Shown piece after piece: positions 1 through 11,515 of a stretch of 64,000 bases of DNA. Every line of letters begins with the position of its first letter. The first letter of the stretch is position 1. The stretch covers positions 1-64,000 of the forward strand of contig CAWFMV010000001.1 of assembly GCA_963817015.1 (NCBI GenBank), written 5' to 3'. The DNA comes from VAZQ01 sp963817015 (GTDB lineage: Bacteria > Pseudomonadota > Alphaproteobacteria > Rhizobiales > Xanthobacteraceae). The notes under the pieces are model-generated. The model saw nothing but the letters and a program-made list of their open reading frames with translations. It made no database searches and was not told where the DNA came from. The position numbers and the translations under genes were made by a program.

Positions 1-31
1 GTGATGTCGGCAAACTGGGCAACGACACGCG

Positions 32-59
32 AAAAGGGCCGGCGGAGTGCGCCGCCGGC
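32..59 (-). terminator. Rho-independent terminator of the porin gene
   Basis: Positions 38-45 and 52-59 form a perfect 8-bp GC-rich stem with a 6-base loop. On the minus strand it is followed by CCCTTTT. It lies about 35 bases after the porin stop codon. Confidence 0.7.
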
Positions 60-94
60 AAGTGGGGGAACCCCGTTCCAATCCCTTGCAGGCG

Positions 95-1586
95 TCAGTT
101 GCCGCTTGCGAAGCTGCGGACGGCGCGGAACCCGACGGACAGGATGCCCTGGTCCTTGGCCGTGTAGAGGCCGGTCGGACGCAAGCCCTGCGTCTTGCCG
201 AGCGCCACCGTCTGCCCGTCGAACGCGGTTTCAATGCGGGTATAGAGCACCTCAACCGCCAGCCGGAAGTCAGGCACGGGGTACCAATCGGTGTGTGTGC
301 CGAGGAGCCAGAAGTTGAAGCCGGGGTCGCATCGACGCCACCCCGACCAGGATGATGTTCTGGTTCGTAGCGCGCACCGCCGCCGCAGAACAGGCGACTG
401 TTGATGACCGTGTCGTCGTAGCGGACCTGCGTGTAAGTCCCGTACACCGTGGTCGAGACATTGGGCAGCCAGAAGTGCTCGTAGCCAAAGCCCGTCGTCC
501 AGGCGGTGGTCAGCTCGAATTGACCGCCATTGACGAAGACGCCATCCGAGAGCACGCCGAGCGCGACCGTGTTGCCACCGCCGAACAGGCCAGGGCTGCC
601 CAGGTTGCAGCCGCCCGAATAGGCGGCCGCGCCGACGCCGTAGTTGAAGAACCCGCCGAAGTGATCGCCGGGGCCAGCGCAGGGCGCCTTGATGTCGATG
701 CCCGAGAGCACCGCCCAGCCCCATTTGTCATCCGGATAGCCGCATGACAGGTGCCGGTTTGCGCTCCAGCGGGACATCCCGAGTCCACAGCGCCGGGAGT
801 CCCGTTGTAGTAGGTCGCGTTGACCTTGTTGAAGATCGCCGACGCACCAAACCGGCCCCAGGCCTGGTTGACTGCGAAGTTCAGCCACGGGGTCGGATGC
901 TGATACGGGCCGAACGCCGTGTTCGGCTGGGAGCCGACCGTGGTCACGTTGTTCGACAGGTTGCCGATTCCCTTGGTGCGCCGCTCGTCGGCACCGACGC
1001 TGAGCGTCATGCCACTGCCGAGCTCCCAGGTATAGGCGATCTGGTTGGTGCCGTTGGCGCCGGTATCGCTGATGTTCTGGTTCTGGAACAGCGACCTGAA
1101 GCTGTCTGCACCCGGCGTGCCGGGCACATCGGTGTACGACTTCGTGTGACCGAAGGTGAAGCCTGCCCACTGGATGAAGGCGCGGGCCGGGCTGACCGTG
1201 ACCGTGTTCTGGTCCCGGTTCTCGATATGCACCGTTACGAAGGTGCGCAGGGTGCCATAGGCAGTCTGCGTGCGGCTGTCGAAGTTGAAGTGCGCACGAT
1301 GCCGCGATGAGTACGGGCTCACCGAGCGGTCCTGTGCACCGTTCGCGCCAGTGTAATGCTGTTGCCCGCTGCCGGCGCGGTTCCAGCCATAGTCGGCTTG
1401 GACATAGCCGCCGATCTTGAGGCAAATCTCGCTGCCAGGGATGTAGTAGAAGCCCTCCCCATAGAGGCTGCAGATTTTTACGTATTGGACCGGCTTGGCC
1501 TTAACAGGAAGATCGGCTGCCTGTGCTCCCGAAACCGCGACAAGTCCTGCCGTGGAGCCGAGAAGAAGCCTTTTCGCTATCTTCAT
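95..1586 (-). CDS. Porin_2-family outer-membrane porin, frameshifted as sequenced
   Basis: General diffusion beta-barrel porin of the type abundant in Bradyrhizobium and relatives. The ATG at 1586 follows a good ribosome site (GGAGG, 6 bases away) and opens a signal peptide ending SGAQA-ADLPVKAK. The mature start includes KICSLYGEGFYYIPGSEICL and then KIGGYVQADYGWN, a family hallmark. Reading continues to about 750, where the frame changes at ..TGTCH/CGYPDDKWGWAV, and changes again near 340 before the C-terminal strands (PVPDFRLAVEVLYTRIETAF, then SFASGN and stop). Corrected length is about 495 residues, normal for the family. Both breaks are single-base events with conserved protein on either side, so sequencing error is likelier than inactivation. 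The 5' region carries an unusual duplicated AT-rich sequence. Confidence 0.88.
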
Positions 1587-1816
1587 TTCGCACCTCCAAT
1601 TTGAATTGGAGGGTCCGCATCCGCCCGGAGCGGGTATCACCCAACTGGATCGTTCCCCCATTCCATTCAAGATCTGATGTGGGTCCGGTTGCAGGTTCGT
1701 ATTTTAAACGTAAATTTTATATAACCGGACATCGCGACCGAGATGTCCACATCGCCATAAAAGCTTAGTCCTTCGACTCAGGCGAGCAAGAAGGAATATG
1801 ACATTTACGACGGTGT

Positions 1817-1974
1817 TTATACGATTTATATAACTATGTTGCTAACATACAACTATCTAGTGTGGGATAGAATATTACATTTGATACTTCAGCGTCTTGC
1901 GTAGAGGTAAAATTGATAGACCAAATCACAAATACTACCAGAGCGTCGGCCGTGGGCCTCCGTTAGCGTCCGTT
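1817..1974. repeat. Direct repeat, copy A (about 158 bp)
   Basis: It begins TTATACGATTTATATAAC, passes through GTTGCTAACATACAAC, and ends with GGCCGTGGGCC and GTTAGCGTCCGT. Copy B starts 226 bases further on, and most positions match in order. The conserved GGCC-GTG-GGCC segment can form a small hairpin. Confidence 0.75.
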
Positions 1975-2042
1975 CTGGGGTTGGCAAGCGTTACTTGAGG
2001 TGTGACGCCTCTCCGGCGGGACAGAAATGATATACAGGGTAG

Positions 2043-2202
2043 TTATACGATTTTTATAACATGTTGCTATTATACAACTATATAGTGTTTATAGAATATG
2101 ATATGTGTGAACTTCAGCGTATTGATCGAGGTAAAATAGATAGAAAATGCATAAATACTCACCAGAGCGATCAGGCCGTGGGCCTCAAGTTAGCGTCCGT
2201 CT
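2043..2202. repeat. Direct repeat, copy B (about 160 bp)
   Basis: Copy of 1817-1974 with scattered substitutions and a few small indels. Shared landmarks in order are TTATACGATTT, ATGTTGCTA, ATACAACTAT, TAGTGT, ATAGAATAT, ACTTCAGCGT, AGGTAAAAT, AATACT, ACCAGAGCG, GGCCGTGGGCCTC and GTTAGCGTCCGT. Confidence 0.75.
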
Positions 2203-2290
2203 CTGTCTTTTGACGGGGAGTGACGGGGTTCGTGTGCAGGACGATCCGCCCATGTCGCGAGGCGGCGACGACTGGAAGACGCTGCCGCAG

Positions 2291-3307
2291 TCAGTCCGCG
2301 ACCTTGATGTACTTGTGCATCGCCTCGAGCACGTCCGGCGGCTGGTTGATCATCGCGTCGAAGCGCTTGGCGACTTCGTCCGGCGCGATGTGCTCCATCT
2401 CGATCTGCGCCGCATTTGACTCGGCGAGAAACTGCGGATCAACGACGAGCTTGGCGATCGCGTCGCGCAACATGGCGACGCGATCCGGCGGCGTACCGGG
2501 ACGCACCGCGTAGGGGCGCCCGATCGCCAGCGGCGTGCCGCGGATCAGCATCAGCGAGCGCCCAAGATCGCTCATCGCCAGGTCCTCGTCGACCGGCAGA
2601 TCGTTGAGCGTGCGCACCGGGGCGCGGCTGCTGCGCACCAGCGGGCGCACGATGCCGCGCTCGCCAGCGAGCCGAATTGTGGTCGACATCGAGGTCCAGG
2701 CGTCGACCTCCTTGCGCTCGAGCGCGAGCCGAATGTCGGCGTTTGCCGCATAGCCCGATACGAGCTTGATCTTGAGGCCCGCGAACTCCTTGAGCAGGAG
2801 CGGAACATCGTGGGAGTTCGATCCCGGGCCGGTCGTGCCCGCGATGATTTCCCTCTGCGAGTCGCGAAGCTCCTGAAATGTCTTGTAAGGCAGGTCAGGA
2901 CGGATGGAGAAGATCGCGCCCTCCGCGCCCGACGAGCCCAGCCATTCGAACTTCCGGATATCGAAGCGAACAGCGGGAACCTGGAGAAGTTGCGCGGTTG
3001 CGACCTGCGGATTGGCGGCCAGGATGGTGAGGCCATCGGCATCCGCGACGTTGTAGACATAGTTGGTCGCGTTGAGGTGAGCGCCGCCCGGCATCTGCCG
3101 CAGGATGCCGATCGGGTTGCCGGGGATGAAACGCCCGATATGCCGGGCGACGATCTGCGCGCCGATCGACAGACTGCCGGTCACGCGTGAACCGACCACG
3201 AGCGTGACGGTCTTGCCCTTGTAGAAATCGGCCTGCGCCTGCGCCGATTGCACGAAGGCGAGGATCAGCGAGCCGACGAGAATGCTTGCGGTCAGCAGCC
3301 GTGCCAC
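2291..3307 (-). CDS. Bug-family (TTT transporter) periplasmic solute-binding protein
   Basis: Intact 338-residue exported protein of the Bug / tripartite tricarboxylate transporter receptor family. The family binds carboxylates or related small solutes in the periplasm. The start is GTG at 3307, behind a strong AGGGAGGAA site 4-5 bases away. Residues 1-25 are a signal peptide (..FVQSAQAQA). The mature start DFYKGKTVTLVVGS, the segment NVADADGLTILAANP and the C-terminal DVLEAMHKYIK fit the family. No TctA or TctB permease lies nearby. The adjacent upstream gene is a close paralogue, so this is a tandem duplication. The ligand cannot be inferred. Confidence 0.88.
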   Translation of the reverse strand: MARLLTASILVGSLILAFVQSAQAQADFYKGKTVTLVVGSRVTGSLSIGAQIVARHIGRFIPGNPIGILRQMPGGAHLNATNYVYNVADADGLTILAANPQVATAQLLQVPAVRFDIRKFEWLGSSGAEGAIFSIRPDLPYKTFQELRDSQREIIAGTTGPGSNSHDVPLLLKEFAGLKIKLVSGYAANADIRLALERKEVDAWTSMSTTIRLAGERGIVRPLVRSSRAPVRTLNDLPVDEDLAMSDLGRSLMLIRGTPLAIGRPYAVRPGTPPDRVAMLRDAIAKLVVDPQFLAESNAAQIEMEHIAPDEVAKRFDAMINQPPDVLEAMHKYIKVAD

Positions 3308-3360
3308 GGATTCCTCCCTCGCGTGTCGGCGATGCCTGATCGCCTGTTGTTTGTTTATTT

Positions 3361-3431
3361 GTAGGATGGGTTGAGCGCCCCATCACGTCGCACAGAGGTG
3401 GTGGGTTTCGCTGTCGCTCAACCCACCTTAC
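3361..3431. repeat. Inverted intergenic repeat
   Basis: GTAGGATGGGTTGAGCG at 3361-3377 pairs with CGCTCAACCCACC..TTAC at 3415-3431. This is a type of dispersed palindromic unit common between alphaproteobacterial genes. It sits between the two Bug genes. Confidence 0.7.
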
Positions 3432-3451
3432 GGAATCTTAGCGCGTAAAGG

Positions 3452-4466
3452 TCACTGCTCAGGCTGCAGATACTTGTTCATCGCCTCGAGGACCTGCGGC
3501 GACTGGTTCATCATCTCGTCGAAGCCTTTGATCACGTCCTGCGCCGAAATGTACTCCATGTCGATTTGCGCCTTCTTGGCTTCGGCCTGGAATTGCGGAT
3601 CCGCGATGGTCTTGGCGAGCGCCTCGCGCAGAATGGCGACCCGGTCGGCCGGTGTTCCGGGCCGCACCGCGAAGGCGCGTCCGATCGACAGCGGAATGCC
3701 GCGCATCGCCATCAGCGATTTTCCGATCGGATCGGTGGTGAGCGACTCGTCGATCGGCAGATCGTTGAAGCCAGGCACCGGCGCGCGCGTGCGTATGAGG
3801 GCGCGCACCGCCCCGCGGTCGATGCCGGACTTGATCGTGTTGGCGAGCGCGGCCCAGGCATCGACCTCCTTGCGCTCGACCGCGAGCAGGATGTCGCTGT
3901 TGGCGGCATAGCCCTTCACCAGCCGCAGGTTGGCGCCGGCGAATTCCTTCAAGCAGCAGCGGCATGTCGTAGGCGTTCGAGCCGGGGCCGGTGGTGCCGA
4001 CGATCAGCTCCTTGCCGGAGTCCTTGAGCTCCTTGAAGGTCTTGTAGGGAAGATCGGCGCGGATCGAGAACATCGCGCCGTCCGGACCGGATGAGCCGAG
4101 CCACTCGAACTTGCGCACGTCGAAGCGTACCTGCGAGACCTTGGCGAGCTGCGACATGGCGACGTTCGGATTGGCGGCCAGGATGGTCAGGCCGTCGGCG
4201 TCCGCGACGTTGTAGATTTGGTTGGTCGCGTTCATGTGCGCGGCGCCAGGCTGCTGCCGGAAAATCACCGTCGGGTTGCCCGGGATATGTTTGTAGATGT
4301 GATGGGAGACGAGCTGCGCGGCAACCGCCAGGCTGCCGGTCTTGGCGCCGATCACGATCGAGACGGTCTTGCCTTTATAGAAATCGGTCTGCGCCCGTGA
4401 CGACGTCAGCGCCAGCGAGATAGTCGCGGCGCCAATAATGGCGCCGAAGATCCAGGTCTGTCGCAT
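3452..4466 (-). CDS. Second Bug-family solute-binding protein, one frameshift
   Basis: Paralogue of the neighbour at 2291-3307. ATG at 4466 opens a signal peptide (..TSSRAQ) followed by TDFYKGKTVSIVIGAKTG and NVADADGLTILAANPN. At about 3950 the frame shifts by one base inside a Leu run: PLLL continues as KEFAGANLRLVKGYAANSD in the next frame, exactly where the neighbour reads PLLLKEFAG. The C-terminus QVLEAMNKYLQPEQ is reached at 3452. Corrected length is about 338 residues, matching the neighbour. The break is one extra T in a CTG codon, most simply a consensus error. As with its twin, no permease genes accompany it. Confidence 0.82.
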
Positions 4467-4580
4467 GGGCGTTCTCCTTCCTATCGTTAATTCAGGCTTT
4501 TCGAGCCAGGTCGGGCCAAGTGTCCGGCATCCCTGAGGGCTACCACAAGAGGCCACTTGTCGCATCGCGTTCAGTATCCG

Positions 4581-4690
4581 TGTCCCGGCCGAGGCCAAAG
4601 GCCGAGAGCCGGGACCCAGGGCGATTGATCGTGAGCTTCGCAAATATGGCTCTGGATCCCGGGTCTCGCTGCGCTCGCCCGGGACACGAG
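4581..4690. repeat. Palindromic intergenic repeat
   Basis: GTGTCCCGGCCGAGGC at 4581 onwards and CCCGGGACAC near 4690 are inverted partners. Internal palindromes include GAGAGCCGGGACCC and GGATCCCGGGTCTCG. It resembles the REP-like elements of Bradyrhizobium-group genomes and lies between a Bug gene and a dehydrogenase gene. Confidence 0.6.
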
Positions 4691-4773
4691 GTTGCAGATC
4701 GCTGATCGTCTGGCGCTGACATCATGCTCACCCCAAGCGAGCTATATTCGTGCTGCGGATTACGGCATCACGA

Positions 4774-5737
4774 TCAGCTCGTCATCACCCGCACCGGCTT
4801 GCCGTCGATGAAGCCGCGGATGTCCTCGACCACGCCGGCGAAGTAGTTCTGATAATTCTTGAGTGCCACATAGCCGAGATGCGGCGTGAGCACGACATTG
4901 TCCATCTTGCGCAGCGGATGGTCCTTCGGCAGCGGCTCGACGTCGAACACGTCGAGGCCGGCGCCGGCGATCTTCTTGTCGCGCAAAGCCGCCAGCATGG
5001 CGGGCTTCGTCGACGATCGGGCCGCGCGACGTGTTGATGAGATAGGCCGTCGGCTTCATCAGCGCGAATTCCTTGGCGCCGACGAGGCCGCGCGAGCGCT
5101 GCGACAGCACCACGTGGATGCTGATGAAGTCCGCCTGCCGGAACAGGTCCTCCTTGCTCACATAGTCGACGCCCGCTTCCTTGCACTTCTCGGGCGTGAG
5201 GTTCTGGCTCCAGGCGATGACCTTCATGCCGAAGGCCTTGCCGATCATGGCGGTGCGGGTGCCGAGCTTGCCGAGGCCGAGGATGCCAAGGGTCAAGCCT
5301 TCGAGCTCCGGGCCGATCGTACGCTGCCAGGTCTCGCCGGCCTTGAGCCGCGCATTCTCGTAGCCGATGTGGCGGGTGAGCTCGAGCATCAGCCCGATGG
5401 CGATGCCGGAGGTCGGGCTGCCGAACGAGCCGGTGCCGCAGACGGTGATGCCGCGCTCGGTGGCGGCCGCCACGTCGATCGAGGCGTTGCGCATGCCGGT
5501 GGTGATCAGGAGCTTGAGGTTGGGCAGCTTCTCGATGACGGCGCGGGGAAAGCCGGTGCGCTCGCGCATGGCGCAGACGATCTCGAAGTCCTGCAGCGCC
5601 TTGACCACGTTGTCGGGCCCGCCGAGATGCTCGTTGAACACCTTGATGTCGAGGTCGCTCGAGACGCTCGACCAGTCGGCCACTTCGAGGGCGACGTTCT
5701 GGAAATCGTCGAGGATTGCGCAGCGGTATTTTGCCAT
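4774..5737 (-). CDS. D-isomer-specific 2-hydroxyacid dehydrogenase, one frameshift
   Basis: Cytoplasmic NAD-dependent D-2-hydroxyacid dehydrogenase of the SerA/formate dehydrogenase fold. It reversibly oxidises a D-2-hydroxy acid to a 2-keto acid; substrate unknown. ATG at 5737 has an AAAGGA site. The dinucleotide motif is GILGLGKLGTRTAMIG. The catalytic Arg is in INTSRGPIVDE, the Glu in LDVFDVEPLPKDHPL and the His in LTPHLGY. One extra base near 5000, just after IVDE, moves the rest (MLAALRDKKIAGAGLDVF) to another frame, and the true stop is at 4774. Corrected length is about 320 residues, as usual for the family. It is not in an obvious operon. Confidence 0.87.
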
Positions 5738-5995
5738 GGGGCGTCCTTTGGGGGTCCTTTAGGGTCGGGCGGCAGGCTGACGGAGGGCGGGTGTCCGGAG
5801 GGAGGCCCCTCCAGCGGCGGCCATAGAAACGCGAAACCGGGCGGCGCCGCAATGGGGCGCGGACGTCTCAGGGAACTTCAGCTGGGGGCACAGAATCAAC
5901 GCGCCGCGCTCAAGGCGCGGCGGCGTGGATGATATTCGCTGGGAGCGGGCCGGTTAACGGTTAACTCTGGCTTCAGCGTATCGTTTAGCTCTCGT

Positions 5996-6199
5996 CTAGC
6001 TCTTGACGTGGGCCAGGGCCGGCACCGAAACGGTATCGGCGGGGGTGGCCGGGGCGTGCTTGGCGTGCCACTTCGGGCCGGGGCCGCGCATGTAGTGCAG
6101 CTCGGGGCGGTAGGGGTCAACCAGGGACCGCAGCGCGCCGACGAGTTCCGCGACGTCGCGGCGAAAGACCTGGGAGTTTTTCGCCTCTTGCTGTGCCAT
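5996..6199 (-). CDS. Small hypothetical protein, 67 residues
   Basis: ATG at 6199 is preceded by AGGAG in ACAGGAGACGTGTC, so I prefer it to an in-frame upstream codon. The protein starts MAQQEAKNSQVFRRDVAEL. It is charged and soluble-looking, with an Ala/Pro-rich C-terminus ending PALAHVKS. No signal peptide, membrane segment or recognised domain. Codon use matches the neighbours. Function unknown. Confidence 0.55.
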   Translation of the reverse strand: MAQQEAKNSQVFRRDVAELVGALRSLVDPYRPELHYMRGPGPKWHAKHAPATPADTVSVPALAHVKS

Positions 6200-6543
6200 G
6201 ACACGTCTCCTGTCGGCCCCTGTCAGCCGTAGCCGGTTCAACCGGCCTGCTTTTTCGTCGTCGCATTACGCGATTTGGTTCAGTGCAGCATCAGTCCGAA
6301 TTCATTAAAAACTGGTAGGAATTCGCCTGATCCTGCTTGCTATTGCGATCATCGTTGCCAGGAAGTTACGGGTCCGCGGCGCGAATGGATGTGACCCGCG
6401 TCACATATCTTCGTCTTTTTCTTCGCTCGCATGCACAGGGTGCGCCCGCCGGTGCCTTGCCCTCAGGGTTCCGCACCGCTACATCAGCGCCAACTTCCCC
6501 AAACCCGGCGCTGCGGCGCCCAACACGCGAGGGCAGGGCGCTC
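6200..6543. other. Intergenic region between a small gene and ettA
   Basis: About 340 bases between divergent genes. No credible gene, repeat or terminator was seen. It should hold the promoters of both neighbours. ettA has no strong Shine-Dalgarno sequence (upstream reads GAGGGCAGGGCGCTC). Confidence 0.4.
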
Positions 6544-8198
<1,655 letters not shown>

Positions 8199-8205
8199 GT
8201 CGCCG

Positions 8206-8984
8206 ATGACCGACTGGTCCGCCCGCCAATACCTCAAGTTCGAGGACGACCGCACGCGGCCGCCGCGCGATCTGCTCGCGCAGGTGCCGCTCGATCGCGC
8301 CACGCGCGTCGTTCGATCTCGGCTGCGGGCCGGGCAATTCGACCGAGCTGCTGATCGAGCGGTTTCCCGACGCCGAGGTGATCGGGCTCGATTCCTCGCC
8401 CGACATGCTGCGGCAGGCGCGCGAGCGGCTGCCGGGGCGCACCTTCGTGCAGGGCGATCTGTCCACCTGGAGTCCGCCGGAGCGACACCGATCTCCTGTT
8501 CGCCAATGCCGTGTTCCAGTGGGTGCCGGATCATCCCAACGTGCTGGCGCGGCTGCTGAAGGCGCTGCCCGACGGGCGGCGTGCTCGCGGTGCAGATGCC
8601 GGACAACACCAACGAGCCGGCGCTTGCGCTGATGCGCGAGGTGGCGCGAGCGCGGGCCCTATGCCGGGCATCCGGCGCTCGAGCATGCGGCGCGCGGCGA
8701 CCTGCCGACGCCCGGGCGGCTATTACGATCTGCTGCGGCCGCTTGTGCAGCCATCTCGACGTCTGGCACACGTCTACAATCACGTGATGGCGGGGCCGGA
8801 AGGCGATCGTCGAATGGTTCAAGGGCTCGGCGCTGCGGCCGTTCGTTGACGCGCTCGATGGCGAGCGCGCGCGAGGCTTTTCTTGCCGACTACACGGCGC
8901 AGCATCGCCAAGGCCTATCCGGCCCGCTACGACGGCAAGGTGCTGCTGCGGTTTCCGCGCCTGTTCATCCTGGCGGTGCGGTAG
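8206..8984 (+). CDS. tam: Trans-aconitate 2-methyltransferase, heavily frameshifted as sequenced
   Basis: SAM-dependent methyltransferase that methyl-esterifies trans-aconitate, an inhibitor of the citrate cycle. It starts 8 bases after the ettA stop: MTDWSARQYLKFEDDRTRPP. SAM motif I (DLGCGPGNSTELLIERFPDA), the acidic loop (VIGLDSSPDMLRQARERLP), VFQWVPDHPNVLARL, GGVLAVQMPDN and the end LLRFPRLFILAVR are all recognisable, but they fall in different frames. I count at least ten shifts, nearly all one extra base (for example near 8314, 8483, 8577, 8650, 8720 and 8805). Corrected length is about 255 residues, as for Tam. Breaks this dense without internal stops point to poor consensus. Confidence 0.82.
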
Positions 8985-9055
8985 CCGGTCCCCTAGGCTT
9001 TGCGGCCGCGTCTCGATAGGATCGCGGCAACCAAAACAGACAAAGGGAGGTTTCC

Positions 9056-9473
9056 ATGCTGAGAACACTGCTGCATGTCGGCCGTCATCGCGGTGACTGG
9101 AGCGTTCGCGACCACCGCGTCGGCGCAGACGTCGACATCCCCGACCGGTCCCGCTTTCTCGTGGCGGTTCTTCACCACCGCGCTCGAGAACGATCCGACG
9201 CGCGATGTCCGGATGCAGATGCAGCTGCATCTTCCAAGCCGCGCCGGCAATGCGTTCCATACCCACAACGGTGACCAGTGGGAGGTGGTGGTCGAGGGCG
9301 AGATCACCTTCACGGTCCGCGGCCAGGAGCCGAAGGTGCTCAAGGCCGGCGAGTTCGTCTACATCCCGCGTGGCACGGTCCATCGCAACGAGAACAAGAG
9401 CAATGCCCCGACCCGGACCATCGAGCTCCTGATCATGGACAAGGGCAAGCCGCAGAACAATCCTGCGCCGTAA
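9056..9473 (+). CDS. Exported cupin-domain protein
   Basis: Single-cupin beta-barrel, possibly metal-binding. AAAGGGAGG precedes ATG 9056. One extra base near 9074 separates MLRTLL from the rest of the signal peptide (MSAVIAVTGAFATTASAQT). The cupin motifs are clear: HTHNGDQWEVVVEGEITFTV gives two His and a Glu, and GEFVYIPRGTVHRNEN supplies the second motif His. About 138 residues including the signal peptide. Substrate and role unknown. Not clearly co-transcribed with neighbours. Confidence 0.78.
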
Positions 9474-9539
9474 GGCCGCGCCGACAGCTGCTTTCCGGGT
9501 CTCAATTTCGTCCGGCTTTACCGCTAAGGTGACGCCGAT

Positions 9540-10803
9540 ATGGGATCGATTCGACAATTCTGCGACGTCGGCTGACGACCTGCGCGATCGCGGGCTGGCT
9601 GCTGCTGTGGCTGGCAGCGCCGGCTGCGGCTGCGCCCGACCCGGCCTTCACCAAATGGCTCGAGGGGCTGTGGCCCGAGGCGCAGAAGCAAGGCGTCTCG
9701 CGCAAGACCTTCACGCTCGGCAACGCACCAGCTCGAGCCCGACCTGACGCTGCCGGATCTCGAGATTCCGGGCCGAAAGACGCCGCCGCCGGCGCAGGCC
9801 GAGTTCGTGCAGACGCCGGCAGACTACGTTCGCGAGACGACGATCGCGCGGCTTGCCGAGCAAGGCAAGAAGCTCGCGGCCGACCACCGCACGACGCTAG
9901 CCGCCATCGAGCAGAAGTTCGGCGTGTCGGGCAATGTGCTGCTGGCGATCTGGGGCCGCGAGACCGCCTTCGGCGGCTACAAGCTGCCCAAGAACGCGAT
10001 CACGGTGCTGGCGACGCAGGCCTATTACGGCCGGCGCAAGGACATGTTCCGCCAGGAGCTCCTGTTCGCGTTCAAGATGCTGGAGGAGGGCCACGTCAAG
10101 CTCGCCGACATGCGCAGCTCCTGGGGCGGCGCCATGGGGCTCACGCAGTTCCTGCCGTCGGAGTTCTACAAATACGCCGTCGATTTCGACGGCGACGGCA
10201 AGAAGGACATCTGGAATTCGGTGCCGGATGCGCTCGCGTCGGCGGCGGCGCAACTCGTCGGCAAGGGCTGGCAGCGCGGCATGCGCTGGGCCTACGAGGT
10301 GCGCACGCCGCGCGATGTCGATTGCACGATCGGCGTGCCGGAAGTCACCCAGCCGGTGAGCGAGTGGCTGCAGCGCGGCTATGTGCCGGCGCATGGACGG
10401 CGGCCGATCGGCGACCGAAATGAGCGACGCCGGCGTCGCTGCTGCTGCCGGAAGGCACCTATGGCCCGGCGTTCCTGACGCTCAAGAACTACTACGTGAT
10501 CAAGGACTATAATTTCTCCGATCTCTATGTGCTGTTCGTCGGCCATCTGAGCGAGCGCATCGGCGATCCGCGCGGGTTCGAGACGCCCTGGAGCAAGGAC
10601 ACTCAGCTCAAGACCGCGCGACGTCGAGACGATGCAGCAGACGCTCACCACGCCTTGGTCTCTACAAGGACAAGATCGACGGCAAGGCCGGCATGCTCAC
10701 GCGCGCGGCGCTCGGCACCTATCAGAAGGCCAATCGGCTCAAGGTCGATTGCTGGCCGACGACCGCGGTGCTCGATCACATGCAGCAGAAGTACCGCAAC
10801 TGA
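9540..10803 (+). CDS. Lytic murein transglycosylase (MltB/SLT_2 type) with peptidoglycan-binding domain, frameshifted
   Basis: Cleaves the MurNAc-GlcNAc bond of peptidoglycan in the periplasm to give anhydro-muropeptides. After a disturbed N-terminus a signal segment is readable (GWLLLWLAAPAAAAPDPAF), followed by FTKWLEGLWPEAQKQGVSRKTF. The SLT_2 core has the catalytic Glu in LAIWGRETAFGGYK, with YYGRRKDMFRQELLFAF and SSWGGAMGLTQFLPSEFYK. The C-terminal half (TLTRLGLYKDKIDGKAG, then TRAALGTYQKANRL) is a PG_binding_1 domain. Breaks lie near 9562, 9728, 10390-10440 and 10620. The exact start is uncertain because the first shift falls in the signal peptide. About 420 residues when corrected. Confidence 0.85.
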
Positions 10804-10820
10804 ATTGATGCGAGCAGCAT

Positions 10821-10855
10821 AAACGAAACCCGGCGACGCTTGCGCACCGCCGGGT
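10821..10855 (-). terminator. Terminator of the small exported protein gene
   Basis: ACCCGGCG (10828-10835) pairs with CGCCGGGT (10848-10855). On the minus strand the stem is followed by a T-rich tail (TTTCGTTTA). It lies between convergent genes. Confidence 0.55.
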
Positions 10856-10904
10856 GTCAACTTGATCGGCTCTGCGCCTGAGGGGCGCGAGCAGCAACGA
10901 TATC

Positions 10905-11225
10905 TCAGTAACGATAGCCTGGGCAGATCTGCACGGGCTGGCCGCTGTAGCCAACCACGTTGCCCCAGCGATCGTAGACCGGCTGCGATGCCCAGTAGCA
11001 GCCCGGGCCATAGACCGGCTGGCCGTAGCCTTCATAAACCACATAGCCGCGCGGCCGCGACGCGAGGATCGCGCCCGTGATGATGGCGCCGCCGATGATG
11101 CCCGCCGCGACACCAGGGCCCCAGCCCCAACCATGGCGCCGTTGTGCACTGGCGTCAGTTGCGGTCGCAGCAAGCGTGCCCGCGATCATCGCGGCAGCCA
11201 TCAGCGCAGAGAGTGTCTTCTTCAT
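10905..11225 (-). CDS. Small exported Gly/Tyr-rich protein, 106 residues
   Basis: ATG at 11225 has a strong AAGGAGAT site 6 bases away, so upstream in-frame codons are rejected. Signal peptide MKKTLSALMAAAMIAG..ASA, then QRRHGWGWGPG and a glycine-zipper-like hydrophobic stretch (VAAGIIGGAIITGAIL). A Tyr/Gly/Pro-rich tail with two Cys follows (YGPGCYWAS, PVQICPGYRY). Such small envelope proteins are frequent in Bradyrhizobium-type genomes and have no assigned function. Confidence 0.75.
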   Translation of the reverse strand: MKKTLSALMAAAMIAGTLAATATDASAQRRHGWGWGPGVAAGIIGGAIITGAILASRPRGYVVYEGYGQPVYGPGCYWASQPVYDRWGNVVGYSGQPVQICPGYRY

Positions 11226-11515
11226 GCAGATCTCCTTGAGAGCTTGTCGGAAGTACCGACCTGAAACAAATTGCCTGAGGCTCCACCACCTGACGGCAAT
11301 TTCGCTTAAGGCCCCCATCTCACTTATATCAAGGGCACAACAATTTGGTCGGAATTTTGATGATTCCACAGGGGACCCCATCCCATAGTAGGGCCGGAAC
11401 CAGGTAAAAAAAGTCTGAAGACGCTGGATTCATGCGTGGCGGCGTGGGTTTCTGTTGTCGCGCAGTGGCCAACTGGCGGAGATTACATTTTGGTAATTTT
11501 GTGGAGAGGTTGGAG

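Larger units (their letters stand above)
1587..2290. other. 704-bp AT-rich intergenic region upstream of the porin
   Basis: No coding frame is convincing here. The sequence is visibly richer in A and T than its surroundings. It holds two diverged copies of a 160-bp element (listed separately). It lies upstream of the leftward porin and just beyond the 3' end of the leftward Bug gene, so porin promoter and regulatory sequences are the likeliest content. Confidence 0.6.

Noticed and set aside
4581..4690. Rho-independent terminator between the Bug and dehydrogenase genes
   Set aside because: The stems are strong but part of a compound palindromic repeat without a T-tract on either strand.
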